Shown: piece by piece, positions 54,750-59,394 of the stretch | Numbering within the stretch: the first letter of the stretch is position 1 | Layout of the letters: each line of letters starts with the position of its first letter | From: Bactericera cockerelli | Taxonomy: Eukaryota; Arthropoda; Insecta; Hemiptera; Triozidae | Length of the DNA: 64,000 bases | Assembly (NCBI GenBank): GCA_024516035.1 | Contig: CM044966.1 | Coordinates: 21,797,185-21,861,184 of the forward strand | Direction of reading: 5' to 3' | The notes under the pieces: generated by a model | Told to the model about the DNA's origin: nothing | The model's database searches: none | What the model saw: only the letters and a program-made list of their open reading frames with translations | Made by a program: the position numbers and the translations under genes

Positions 54750-57294
54750 TGTGTGGTGTGTGTGTGTGGTGTGTGTGTGTGTGTGTGGTGTGTGTGTGGT
54801 GTGTGTGTGTGTGTGTGGTGTGTGTGTGTGGTGTGTGTGTGTGTGTGTGGTGTGTGTGTGTGGTGTGTGTGTGTGGTGTGTGGTGTGTGTGTGTGTGTGT
54901 GGTTGTGTGTGTGTGTGTGTGTGTGGTGTGTGTGTGTGGTGTGGTATGTATGTATGTTGTGTGTGTGTGTGTGTGGTGTGTGCGTGTGTGTGGGTGTGTG
55001 TGGATGTGTGTGTGTGGGTGGGTGTGTGTGTGCGTTGTGTGTGTTTGATGGGCTGGCGAAGCGGCGGGTGTAACCCGCTAGTATGATATATGAGGGCACA
55101 CAAATAAAACTCTGAAATACCTACTCATAGATTTAGATGATAGATAACAAACTCTGGTCGAGAACTGAAGCATCCCTTTTGCATAGGAAATAGCATACAA
55201 CTACCTCGAAAGAAAATGGCGGACACCATACTAATAGCATATGGTTTCCGCCATTTTCTTTTATTCATACAGGGTGTTATTGAAGTAAAGAAAATAATAT
55301 GCATATTATACATTATACATACAGAATTTCATGAAAATCGGGTGTACCGTTCACGAGATATAAGGGTTTAAGCAAAAAGTTAGTGGTCAGGCGCATGATC
55401 TCTTTCACACAGAACTGTTAGTACGAATTTTATGAATTTACAGATCGTCTCCTACAGATTGTCTTCTATATGTGTGCAAAATTTCAACAAAATTCGTTCA
55501 GTAGTTTCTGAGATTTGCGCGTTACAAGGAATATTTTTAACAGACCGACAGACGGACACAAAGCCAAAGTTGCTCAGGAGGTTATGAAACGTCCAGAAAT
55601 ATGAAAAAAATGTCCAGAAATATGAAATCGGAGCAAAAAAATATTTTTTTTTTTACAAAAAAGAACACAATACTTCCGATTTCTAATATTAGAAATTTTT
55701 CGGAAGTAATTGTGCACATTCCAGAAGTATAAATGTAGGGATAAAAGATCATCCGGGCAGTATTGACTTACCTTATTGCCGGCCAGTTTATTGTTCAGAC
55801 TATCCTCCAGCTCTCGCAACATGGCCACAGTTTTCTGCGGACACACATCTGGGTTTAGGCGATAGCCGTACATCATTGGCTGAAAGTCCTCCTCCTCATA
55901 TACCACTCCTGATGGGAAAATAAAATAACAGTAAAAATTAATTAACACATAAAATAATAATAAAATAAATAAACAAATAAAATAAATGAACAAATAAAAA
56001 ATTAAAATAAAATAATTGATTTTTTTAAATGTCTATTTAACATCTATGACCTGTTGAATACAACACCTGCTCTTCTAGTGTCACTGAAACTAAGCATTGT
56101 TCAGCCAGGTTAGAACATATAAGTTTAAGTAACTACTTAATAATATTATACATATTTATATGTATAATGGGTTATACCCATAATGTGTAGCAAAATATAT
56201 ATTAAAAAAACTATAGAATTCCATACACATTCTGTATATTATTATAATTTTTAATAAGTAGGTACCTGGATGCAGTTATAATTTGATTTATTTTACCTCG
56301 ATTGACAAAGTCTCGTATGATTTCAATAACTTTGTGCATGAGTATTGCAAAGGCCCGCATTGTAGGGGCTTCAATACTGTGGGGCTTGTGTAGGTAGATG
56401 TTGGTAAACAGAGTTTGGGCAAGCGAGTGTCCTCCGAGCCATGACACAAGACAGGAGTAGGTCTCATCTATGATACCTGAGAGAAAAAGAAATAGTTTAT
56501 TTCTTAATTAACAATAAAACTAAGTCAACATTTTTGCTCAATTCTAAAAGTACACAGCAATATTATTTTTGTCCTGGTTGCAGGGTTTTCAGTGAAACCC
56601 TTACAATTAACACTGTGATCAAATTAGATCTATTGTGACCAGTTGATTCTATTCAGTTTTAATGTCCTGATTTGAGATAGATAGTCAGGATGGGGTTTTA
56701 CCCTCCATTTGCTGGGAATCTTACAAGCTACCCACATTAACCTCACCCAGCCTGGGTAGGGCCGGAAATGCCAGCCTCACATGTTTGGAGGGGACAGAAT
56801 TTTCTTTGAAAAGTCTACCCCAACCGGGAGTCGGACTAAGTACACAGCATACTAATTAGTAAAACAATCAGTTATTTTTTCTTTGATTCCTTGATTTCTT
56901 TTCATTCTTTGAAAGAACAGTGATTATCTACAAAATGATATGTAGGTGTAGATTATTTTTCTACCTATAACATGAAAAATAATAAATTAAAAAAAAAACA
57001 AAATTTACCAATCTGCACATCAAATGGGATATCTTTGATCTCAATCACTCCGGATGCAACAGCCTTATCAAAGGTCATCACATTTCCACTTCCACGGTTA
57101 CACAACATCCCAGCATCCATCTTTGGATCCATCATCTCGATAGCTGACATGGCCTCAAACAGTCCAAAGAATTCATCGTGGACTAATTCTCCTAAGTGCA
57201 AATACTTGATTGATTCAAAGAAGTCTCCTGTGATATCTACCCAGTTGTAGTTGGCTTCTGTACTCACAGGATTACCACTTGGGTAGTTGCTCAT
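24039..57294 (-). CDS. NAA35: NAA35/Mak10, NatC acetyltransferase auxiliary subunit (12 coding exons)
   Basis: Non-catalytic scaffold subunit of NatC, which acetylates N-terminal Met followed by hydrophobic residues on nascent chains at the ribosome. Exons on the minus strand: 57009-57294, 56297-56476, 55772-55908, 53566-53757, 49067-49240, 44018-44131, 41767-42045, 40236-40414, 31189-31425, 27480-27648, 25769-25869, 24039-24200. All junctions are GT-AG and phases chain to 737 codons if one base is restored in exon 9; human NAA35 is about 725 aa. Diagnostic stretches: [90 protein letters not shown]. Introns 4, 5, 8, 9, 10 and 11 are swollen by tandem copies of the gene's own splice junctions. 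Divergent from NDUFB6. Upstream of the ATG an AG at 57336-57337 may end a 5' UTR intron. Confidence 0.93.
24683..24745 (-). repeat. Partial copy of exon 12 with its acceptor region
   Basis: Minus strand reads [12 protein letters not shown] preceded by TTCTCTCTCGCCAT; the acceptor AG has become AT, so it is unlikely to be used. Confidence 0.8.
24757..25021 (+). repeat. TTG-ended dispersed repeat (GCTACAGCTGGAGG family), copy 1
   Basis: Begins TTGTTGTAGCCAAATTGG and ends near CCCAGCCAGACTG. Copies at 28147-28410 (inverted) and 29328-29857 share TGGTCTCCAGC, CATCATG and GACACTGGTCTTCTC. The CAA-repeat end in the inverted copy suggests a retroposon tail. Unclassified. Confidence 0.7.
25571..25610 (-). 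repeat. Second extra copy of the exon 12 acceptor
   Basis: Minus strand CTTTCCAG followed by codons for VLDLI; the AG is intact. No donor or stop-free extension follows. Confidence 0.7.
25644..25685 (-). repeat. Third extra copy of the exon 12 acceptor
   Basis: Minus strand TTGCCAG followed by codons for VLDLF, then a T/A-rich run; AG intact. Confidence 0.65.
25698..25785 (-). repeat. 22-bp tandem array at the exon 11 donor (4 units)
   Basis: Units at 25698, 25720, 25742 and 25764, each built from the end of exon 11 (CCCAGACCCACAG) plus GTAAC of the intron. Donors are kept in three units and lost in the third (TTTAAC). Confidence 0.85.
25769..25869 (-). CDS. NAA35: NAA35 exon 11
   Basis: Acceptor CCCCCAG; encodes [20 protein letters not shown] and [10 protein letters not shown], donor GTAACC. 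101 nt, ends in phase 0. The conserved family motif is VAASKHF...ILENIPNPD. Confidence 0.9.
25975..26165 (+). repeat. tRNA-derived SINE (GTCCCGG head)
   Basis: tRNA-like head with a perfect 7-bp acceptor stem (GTCCCGG / CCGGGAC), A-box TTGCTCAGTGGTAAAGG and B-box GGGTTCGAAACC; body with CATTTGGAATTTTTACC and TACTGCTGGAATAATGGGAC; ATT-repeat tail. A second copy, inverted, lies at 49848-50045. The body and tail make it a SINE rather than a tRNA gene. Confidence 0.85.
26523..27479 (-). repeat. Tandem array of the exon 10 donor (11 extra units)
   Basis: Each unit holds the end of exon 10 (CAGTACAACGAGTT...CACCTGCTACC), the donor AG/GTGAGTCTC and a C-rich intron piece. Units start near 26523, 26626, 26727, 26818, 26923, 26991, 27066, 27147, 27213, 27297 and 27383. 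Unit length varies because of the poly-C (poly-G on plus) runs, the longest at 27350-27378. Confidence 0.92.
27480..27648 (-). CDS. NAA35: NAA35 exon 10
   Basis: Acceptor TGTTCCAG; encodes [10 protein letters not shown]...[14 protein letters not shown] and [15 protein letters not shown], donor GTGAGT, phase 1. Its last about 49 nt are repeated 11 more times downstream. Confidence 0.9.
27661..27834. other. G-run and dispersed CTTCCAG repeat
   Basis: Poly-G runs at about 27665-27678 and 27700-27712 precede a piece of the CTTCCAGTTTG repeat (27735-27832). No gene. Confidence 0.5.
27835..28146. repeat. Element dense in TATGGCA / TGCCATA motifs
   Basis: About 310 bp with more than ten occurrences of ATGGCA or TGCCAT in both orientations, bounded by related GATCACACTATATGGC and GATTACACGCTATGGC. 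Short motif clusters of this kind are typical of subterminal transposase-binding repeats. No terminal inverted repeat could be fixed. Confidence 0.5.
28147..28410 (-). repeat. TTG-ended dispersed repeat, copy 2
   Basis: Inverted copy of 24757-25021, from GTCTGGCTGGAGGACG to ACAACAACAACAAA. Confidence 0.75.
28490..28602 (-). repeat. tRNA-Lys-like SINE head, copy 1
   Basis: Inverted tRNA-like sequence (CGACCTCCAGGTT...CCGCCTTATTGATCAAGCT) shared with 53790-53925. It is embedded in repeat DNA, not a free tRNA gene. Confidence 0.6.
28660..28895 (+). mobile_element. Short non-autonomous Helitron
   Basis: Begins TCTCTATATATAAAAC and ends in a hairpin (CCCGT-TGCAAAGC-ACGGG) followed by CAAACGGCTAG. 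It lies between A and T. The flanks rejoin a repeat whose other copies are continuous here (GACATA then TGTACAATAC), an independent confirmation of both ends. 236 bp, no coding capacity. Confidence 0.88.
28915..29170. repeat. CTTCCAGTTTGG dispersed repeat
   Basis: Contains GTGAAAGAAAAATGCGTTTC, AAAGATAAACAATGGACT and inverted CTTCCATTTTGG / CCAAACTGGAAG. Parts recur at 7500-7830, 20215-20350, 21100-21232, 27735-27832 and 29905-29960. Unclassified. Confidence 0.6.
29328..29857 (+). repeat. TTG-ended dispersed repeat, copy 3, with an 87-bp internal tandem array
   Basis: The segment CAAGCTAGCCTGG...GTATAACTA is repeated at 29496, 29583, 29670 and 29757 with an 87-bp period; the other two copies of the family have it once. 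Confidence 0.85.
30119..30712 (-). repeat. 54-bp tandem array of the exon 9 donor (11 units)
   Basis: Exactly 11 units of 54 bp. Each carries the end of exon 9 (AACCTGTGCGGG...TACTTCAAG) and the donor GTGAGTCTTG. The five units nearer exon 9 read CGGYFK, as in the exon; the six farther units read CGDYFK. The array lies 476 bp inside intron 9. Confidence 0.93.
30713..31188. other. Intron 9 spacer
   Basis: Between exon 9 and its donor array. Holds a fragment of the TTG repeat (30720-30755), an inverted GGCATTAACTTCGCCCC piece, and long A and T runs. No coding content. Confidence 0.5.
31189..31425 (-). CDS. NAA35: NAA35 exon 9 (one-base frame problem)
   Basis: Acceptor CCGCCAG; completes Trp, then [18 protein letters not shown], a Gly/Lys-rich stretch ([16 protein letters not shown]) and [18 protein letters not shown], donor GTGAGA. 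237 nt. The start and end are in different frames; the switch is needed at the run of seven C (31249-31255), where one more base would restore phase. Confidence 0.85.
31688..32045. repeat. 'GGACAT' interspersed repeat, longest copy
   Basis: Runs from ATTATTATACAACGC through a long poly-A stretch to AAAGGGCGGGGTTATTGCCT and ATGGCAATCTC. Fragments of the tRNA-SINE 3' end (TTTTCAGTGAAACC...GATCTAT) flank it at 31625-31690 and 32085-32170. Confidence 0.65.
32225..32775. repeat. Cluster of ACAGGGTG-ended fragments
   Basis: ATACAGGGTG or variants occur at about 32225, 32350, 32480, 32613 and 32752 at roughly 130-bp spacing, each followed by T-rich sequence. No gene. Confidence 0.55.
32948..40235 (-). 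repeat. About 122-bp tandem array of the exon 8 donor (about 60 units)
   Basis: Each unit contains the last about 100 nt of exon 8 ([10 protein letters not shown]...EYYYIYW) and about 21 nt of intron (GTAACTAGTT and a TTA repeat of three to nine units). The highest-coordinate unit is the functional exon. No unit has a proper acceptor, so they can act only as extra donors; using any but the first would add an immediate in-frame TAA. Units are near-identical except in 34,860-36,190, where single-base deletions are dense. Confidence 0.95.
40236..40414 (-). CDS. NAA35: NAA35 exon 8
   Basis: Acceptor TTCCCAG; encodes [15 protein letters not shown] to [12 protein letters not shown] plus two bases of Trp, donor GTAACT. 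179 nt. Its last about 100 nt seed the 7.3-kb array downstream. Confidence 0.92.
40415..40850. other. Intron 7, LINE-like 3' UTR sequence
   Basis: No gene. AT-rich with AATAAATAAAG near 40652 and AATAAAGCAC near 40720, which look like retroposon 3' ends. Confidence 0.4.
40855..40945 (-). repeat. SINE core fragment
   Basis: Contains the conserved block CATTAACCTCACCCAGCCTG and CGGAAATGCC...GCTCACGTG shared with SINEs at 44190, 56560, 58500 and 63306. Confidence 0.7.
41148..41228 (+). pseudogene. Non-LTR retrotransposon C-terminus (IQRGNAA type)
   Basis: Reads [14 protein letters not shown]...MDQIYNLH and stop. The same ending is found at 42311-42397 and 53378-53458; QRGNAAxxLG...E..F is common at the end of insect LINE polyproteins. 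Confidence 0.55.
41268..41440 (+). repeat. tRNA-derived SINE (CCGTGCCCGAG head)
   Basis: The head has an A-box-like GAGTGAGTTAGCGCGCTAGG and a B-box GGGTTCGATTCCC. A short body contains CTCATACCTCGTGAGG and GGCGGCATTACCAGAG. Confidence 0.7.
41767..42045 (-). CDS. NAA35: NAA35 exon 7
   Basis: Acceptor CCCCCAG; encodes [15 protein letters not shown], a Pro/Gly/Ala-rich insert, then [20 protein letters not shown] and [11 protein letters not shown], donor GTGAGG. 279 nt, phase 0. The GC-rich insert is not conserved in the family as I recall it. Confidence 0.92.
42311..42397 (-). pseudogene. Non-LTR retrotransposon C-terminus (VQRGNAA type)
   Basis: Minus strand reads [20 protein letters not shown]...EEAFVR and TGA, followed by a short 3' UTR with AATAAAA. 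Confidence 0.6.
42604..42657. repeat. Perfect 18-bp hairpin
   Basis: TTGTTCCTTATAGCCGAT (42604-42621) faces ATCGGCTATAAGGAACAA (42640-42657) across an 18-base loop. Probably the core of a small foldback element. Confidence 0.7.
42830..43177. repeat. Fragments of two interspersed repeats ending in an ATA microsatellite
   Basis: 42830-43020 matches, inverted, the start of the 413-1114 insertion (AAAATCCGAAATTTTGGAC). 43018-43177 is the inverted GGACAT repeat ending AATAAAGCGTTGTATAATAA. Confidence 0.6.
43178..44017 (-). repeat. 33-bp tandem array of the exon 6 donor (about 24 extra units)
   Basis: Contiguous with exon 6. Each unit is 19 nt of exon end (CACCCTGCCCTTCCTACAG) and 14 nt of intron (GTAACTATCCTAGG). 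A few units near the low end have an extra ATCATGTGAGG. 33 is a multiple of three and the unit has no stop in the NAA35 frame (repeat [11 protein letters not shown]). Confidence 0.95.
44018..44131 (-). CDS. NAA35: NAA35 exon 6
   Basis: Acceptor CCCTCAG, then [20 protein letters not shown] and a short end GTLPFLQ, donor GTAACT. 114 nt, phase 0. Aligns with the human FCEFSEQSPCVLSRSLLQ region. Its last 19 nt seed the contiguous 33-bp array. Confidence 0.9.
44190..44534 (-). repeat. Full-length tRNA-headed SINE with core domain
   Basis: Flanked by a 12-bp target-site duplication AATACAATGGGG (44178-44189, 44535-44546). On the minus strand: a tRNA-like head (TGGCGTAATGGTTGTGACTA, GAGTTCAACTACC), the shared core (CCAGGCTGGGTGAGGTTAAT), a distal part with GGTTTCACTGAAAACC and a tail of TAAT repeats and A. 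It sits 59 bp upstream of the exon 6 acceptor. Confidence 0.88.
44700..44945. repeat. Three imperfect tandem units with CTTATAGAGAGGTAAATT
   Basis: TTTTCCCTTATAGAGAGG...TTTTATATCCAGGTTTCTCTT recurs about every 85 bp. A related single stretch lies at 41000-41130. No coding content. Confidence 0.6.
45087..45999. mobile_element. 913-bp TIR element with TA target duplication
   Basis: Starts TGAGGCCTTCCACAG and ends GGCGAACGCCTCA, flanked by TA on both sides. The interrupted host repeat resumes exactly (GACATA then TTATATACAA), confirming the ends. Inside, phrases like AAAACTTGTTCATTCC recur. TA duplication suggests Tc1/mariner-type mobilisation; no transposase frame. Confidence 0.8.
46184..46290 (-). 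repeat. tRNA-like SINE head (inverted)
   Basis: GGGATTCGAACGCACGGATC...CTGGATTACCAGACTAGCGCG is an inverted tRNA-like head related to the one at 62822-63012. The SINE-core beginning TTTTTTTAACGTCACTTTCA follows at 46325-46410. Confidence 0.6.
46619..48625. mobile_element. TTAA-flanked element carrying a 5'-truncated LINE
   Basis: Flanked by TTAA on both sides (46615-46618, 48626-48629), with ends CACGTATGAGACGGG and CCGTCTCATATGTATGGTG. The pre-insertion sequence is preserved nearby at 48712-48812 (ACAAATAAAACATTAAATTA), so the whole 2 kb is an insertion. Two palindromes containing CCCACCGGTGGG near 48545 and 48590 resemble those of the TTAA element at 60222-60343. Confidence 0.75.
46680..48155 (+). 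CDS. Non-LTR retrotransposon reverse transcriptase (5'-truncated)
   Basis: Open 491-aa frame. RT motifs in order: [77 protein letters not shown] and a C-terminal thumb/tail ([20 protein letters not shown]). The catalytic aspartates are present ([12 protein letters not shown]). The N-terminal endonuclease is missing. After the stop there is a 3' UTR ending in ATT repeats at 48450-48475. It looks like a Jockey/CR1/L2-type LINE; the clade is not resolved. Opposite in orientation to the host gene NAA35, inside intron 5. Confidence 0.88.
   Translation: MCSKYEHLPNYDESDLIDFNHCQFTEQEVFKALSSLPPKYSSGPDNVPSYVLRKFAALLSDPLCLLFNRSLSSHVFPACWKLSYLIPIFKSGNRCDVGNYRGACIQSAIPKVLDKLITTHLTFSCKHFIADQQHGFTSKRSTVTNLLCYQHDIIQSFQTCSTVHSVYTDVAKAFDRVDTDFLLSKLKSYGIGESFLTWLSSYFSGRTQAVRVGDSLSQPIQVTSGVGQGSHIGPLLFSLFFNDLPRVIKHSSVLLFADDVKLYKTIKCFTDCHLLQNDISSFHQWLSCNGLNLSLHKCFVVEFSRNKSLDFTYNIDGGTLVRVEEIKDLGITLDRKLSFISHTSSLSMRCHRILGYIWRNSKGLSSHAFILLYKALVRSLLEYSCVVWSPHYDIHVKVLERVQKKFMWYFNFRYPNVDLDLPSLRDRRLTADDAFLRKLIVGDIDCSRLLELIKLNCHRRLRNNRTFLIDQCSTNYSYYLPLNRMMRAANS
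48659..48713 (-). repeat. Partial copy of exon 5 (3' end and donor)
   Basis: Minus strand: GCAAAATCACC...CAGACCAGCTTG then GTGAGTATTTTT, matching exon 5 and its donor with a few substitutions. It has no acceptor, but could compete as a donor. Confidence 0.88.
49067..49240 (-). CDS. NAA35: NAA35 exon 5
   Basis: Acceptor CGTATAG, then [18 protein letters not shown]... to NYQTSL, donor GTGAGT. 174 nt, phase 0. It is the only copy with both splice sites; partial copies at 48659, 49405 and 49681 lack one or the other. Confidence 0.92.
49405..49518 (-). repeat. Partial copy of exon 5 (acceptor side), copy 2
   Basis: Repeats the first about 114 nt of exon 5 with the acceptor CGTATAG intact; ends before the donor. 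Confidence 0.9.
49681..49811 (-). repeat. Partial copy of exon 5 (acceptor side), copy 3
   Basis: Repeats the first about 130 nt of exon 5 with the acceptor CGTATAG intact; no donor follows. It is the acceptor-bearing exon 5 copy nearest to the 31-bp array. Confidence 0.9.
49848..50045 (-). repeat. tRNA-derived SINE (GTCCCGG head), copy 2
   Basis: Inverted copy of 25975-26165, with TCCCGGTAGCTCAGTGGTAA and GGGTTCGAAACCC in minus orientation. Confidence 0.85.
50046..52213 (-). repeat. 31-bp tandem array of the exon 5 polypyrimidine tract (about 70 units)
   Basis: The minus-strand unit TAATTGTAACCTCTCTTCTCG plus TCTTCTCTTC repeats the 22 nt immediately 5' of the exon 5 acceptor AG. The unit contains no AG, so the array is about 2.1 kb of branchpoint-like TTGTAAC and pyrimidine tract without any acceptor. 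Confidence 0.93.
52208..52800 (-). repeat. About 150-bp tandem array, four units, containing the exon 5 acceptor
   Basis: Units start near 52208, 52366, 52514 and 52665. Between them GTCTAG followed by AAAATGGTGGATTTT repeats the acceptor and first codons of exon 5. The remainder is T-rich. Confidence 0.85.
53056..53110 (-). repeat. Further copy of the exon 5 acceptor and first codons
   Basis: Minus strand TCTCGTCTAG then codons KMVGFEP, followed by non-exonic sequence. Confidence 0.8.
53378..53458 (+). pseudogene. Non-LTR retrotransposon C-terminus (IQRGNAA type)
   Basis: Reads [20 protein letters not shown]...FYL and stop, followed by AATAAAATATACC. Confidence 0.55.
53566..53757 (-). CDS. 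NAA35: NAA35 exon 4
   Basis: Acceptor TTTCAG; encodes [20 protein letters not shown] to GVPAHHG, donor GTGAGG. 192 nt, phase 0. A displaced partial copy of its 5' half lies at 53952-54016 in intron 3. Confidence 0.92.
53790..53925 (-). repeat. tRNA-Lys-like SINE head, copy 2
   Basis: Minus strand: TAGCTTGATCGATAAGGCGG, CAGACTTTTAACCTG (TTT at the anticodon position) and GGTCGGTGGTTCAAGTCA. Shares the downstream body with 28490-28602. Confidence 0.65.
53952..54016 (-). repeat. Partial, frame-preserving copy of exon 4
   Basis: Minus strand reads [20 protein letters not shown], matching exon 4 ([20 protein letters not shown]) with a 6-nt in-frame deletion. It has neither acceptor nor donor and is cut by the Helitron on its 5' side. 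Confidence 0.85.
54023..55081 (+). mobile_element. Helitron-like element with a long GT microsatellite
   Basis: Begins TCTATAAAAGAAAGCTGTCT after an A and ends in a hairpin (GCGGGT-GTA-ACCCGC) running into CTAG before T. The middle has a twice-repeated unit of about 190 bp (GAGCTACGCCGGG, ATTTTTTCTCGAAATTTG). 54653-55050 is (GT)n with interruptions. No RepHel coding sequence, so non-autonomous. Confidence 0.75.
55318..55712. repeat. Copy of the 413-1114 element, 3' half
   Basis: Shares GTACCGTTCACGAGATATAA, GAGATTTGCGCGTTACAAGG and the terminal near-palindrome CTTCCGATTTC...GGAAGTAAT. It lies 60 bp downstream of exon 3 in intron 3. Confidence 0.75.
55772..55908 (-). CDS. NAA35: NAA35 exon 3
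   Basis: Acceptor CCATCAG at 55909-55910. Encodes [17 protein letters not shown]...NNKLAGNK and ends in phase 0 before GTAAGT. 137 nt. Confidence 0.92.
56297..56476 (-). CDS. NAA35: NAA35 exon 2
   Basis: Acceptor CTCTCAG before GTATCATAGATG. Encodes [20 protein letters not shown] through RDFVNR, donor at 56295-56296 in GTAAAAT. 180 nt, phase 1 to 1. Confidence 0.93.
56560..56837 (-). repeat. SINE with shared core, 12-bp target duplication
   Basis: Flanked by AAGTACACAGCA (56548-56559, 56838-56849). Contains TTTTCAGTGAAACCC, the core CATTAACCTCACCCAGCCTG and a truncated head ending near CAACCGGGAG. Same family as 44190-44534. Confidence 0.88.
57009..57294 (-). CDS. NAA35: NAA35 exon 1
   Basis: Starts at the ATG at 57294. 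Encodes the conserved WVDIT...[16 protein letters not shown] and MDPKMDAGM blocks and ends ...FDVQI plus one base before GTAAAT (phase 1). Confidence 0.93.
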
Positions 57295-57751
57295 TGTGAG
57301 GTTTAAACTCTACAAGAATAGTTCAGTCAAGATCTCTGTAAATGAAAAGTAGATAATAAAAAGTTAAATAGAATAGTGTTTTGCACTTACTCATATCAAT
57401 ACATCATGAATTTTGATTTTCACATCAAATAATTTCTAGTGTATATAAAAATAATCCCAATTGTTTTCCATATTTTTGGACCAAATCACTACACATCCCG
57501 GTCTATCTACCTACACTAATTTCACTTTTTTTCACTCTGGTGACAACCATTCTATCCAACAAACATTTGTCAGTGATCTCTGTGTAATTTCACTATGTTA
57601 ACTTGACAGACAGACAGATTAAAAAAAAAAAAAATATGCACCATAATGTAAAGTCTCACCTTGTTACTTTACCAGGTTGACAGGTTTTTAGAAAAAATAA
57701 AAAATGACTGTGCACATAGAATTTGTTTTCATTGCAATCATGGCAGACTCA

Positions 57752-57880
57752 GGGCGGAATTAATAGACAACATCAATAACTTAAGTCGTTGGTAAGTGTC
57801 AATTTTCCCTATCTTACACAGTACGCAATCCGTGACTTAGCGCCACAGAGGTATTACAAAAACGTCTATTAATTCCGCCC
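57752..57880. mobile_element. 129-bp MITE, TCA target duplication
   Basis: GGGCGGAATTAATAGAC at the left faces GTCTATTAATTCCGCCC at the right, flanked by TCA (57749-57751, 57881-57883). Inverted relative to 22860. Confidence 0.88.
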
Positions 57881-58038
57881 TCAGTTTTTTCTAAGTATAT
57901 ATTTAAAAAAAAAAAAATATTTTTGAAGTTTCTGGTTTCAACACTGCTGTGATAAAGTTTTTTTTTTAATTTAATTAAGGTGATAACTTGATAGAATATG
58001 TATTTAAGTCAATAGAAAATACAAAATTGAGAACTTAA

Positions 58039-58301
58039 GAGCAAAACTAATAGAAGTTTTGGTGATATACCTGTGTGGCACTAAGGGCGGAATTAATAGA
58101 CGTTTTTGTAATACCTCTGTGGCACTAAGTCACAGATTGCGTACTGTGTAAGATAGGGAAAACCGACGCTTACCAATGACTTGTGATATAGAATTTGTCT
58201 ATTAATTCCGCCCTAAATCTTCAATTGTGTACTGTCTTAGATGGGGAAAACTGATGCTAAGCAATGACTTAAGTTATCAATTTTGTGTATTAATCCTGCC
58301 C
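58039..58301. mobile_element. Older MITE copy split by a younger one
   Basis: Diverged ends (AGAGCAAAACTAATAGAAG and GTATTAATCCTGCCC) of the 129-bp family, interrupted at its own CACTAA by the intact copy at 58085-58213. Confidence 0.8.
58085..58213. mobile_element. 129-bp MITE nested in the same family, TAA duplication
   Basis: Intact ends GGGCGGAATTAATAGAC and GTCTATTAATTCCGCCC; TAA at 58082-58084 and 58214-58216. Confidence 0.9.
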
Positions 58302-58499
58302 TAAATTTTTAATCAAATATTATTATTATTAGCAGGGGTTTGAAATCACATTCAAACTATCTGTCAATCTAAAAATATTTTTTTTTTAAATAACTAGATT
58401 CAAAATTTACATATCTGAGGGCACAAAATCTAGACATCAAGATTAAAGATGTTCTAAGTTTTAATAAAGTATAAAGAAGAAGAAGAAACAGCTAGGTCA

Positions 58500-58660
58500 T
58501 TTCGAAAAGGGGGTGTTACCCTCCATCCGCAGGAACCTCAAAAACCCGCTACCCACATTAAACTCACCCAGCCTGGTTTGGGCCGGAATGTTAGCATCAC
58601 AGATCTTCACCTCGCTGGACGTTGTTTAACTTCGGACACCTTGGTGATCTAAATTCGACT
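58500..58660 (-). repeat. 5S-headed SINE remnant
   Basis: Core TTAAACTCACCCAGCCTG next to a decayed 5S-like head; the minus strand reads CCGAAGTTAAACAACGTCCA then GCGAGG. Older relative of 63306-63574. Confidence 0.65.
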
Positions 58661-59211
58661 TGAATTCTTGAAAATTAAATATTTGTAAATTTGCGCCATT
58701 ATTGAAATAGTTATTCATCCTAAAAGAGAACCCTATTTTTTCCTCCATAATTAAAAAAAATAGAACCCTTAATTAGTTCTGACTCACATTTTGAGAACCC
58801 CTGATTTTTGAGCCAAGGAGGTTAAAATCTCAATAATTGAGGCAGAAAACCTAGCCACCATGTTTTTCTGTACGCCTTTTTATTACCCACAGTATTACTT
58901 GAATGAAAGAGAAACTTGATAAAGAATTAAAGAAACCAGTTCGATTGACTATAAAAAATTTAAACAAGATCAACTAAATTGTAAATTTGTTGCTCAAAGC
59001 GTCGCGTTGTGATAGAAAAAGTGGCCAAAAAACTACGACCCATACCGACTTTTTTTTATCAATCAGCTGATACCGATCGATATATTAAAGGTTATGTTTA
59101 TTGTGAAAAAACAAATTATATCTTATCATTCATTTTCATTCTAATTTTCTAATCTAATACAAATCTAGGTACTACTGTTAGTAAAGCTTGACTTTTAGGG
59201 ATCATTATCAC

Positions 59212-59394
59212 TCAGTTGAACCTTCCAGGCTCCCGAAACAGGTTAGTGGGGTCGGTAATAGCAGATTCAAACTGTGATAAGACTGATAAGATATAATTCA
59301 AAACTTGGAGAATTTCCCAAAGATCCTGATCTTCTAGATATCCGGAAGCAATGTCATTGGAAGAACTCTTCACCCAAGACTTTTTGTGGACCAT
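59212..59394 (-). other. Unrecognised 60-aa open frame
   Basis: Hydrophobic/acidic sequence with DLWEILQVLNYILSV and a stop after EPGRFN. Not recognised. It could be a chance frame or a terminal exon of an unseen gene; there is no splice or neighbour support. Confidence 0.15.

Noticed and set aside
54606..55103. Cys/Val-rich and His/Thr-rich open frames
   Set aside because: Pure GT/CA microsatellite translations inside a Helitron-like element.
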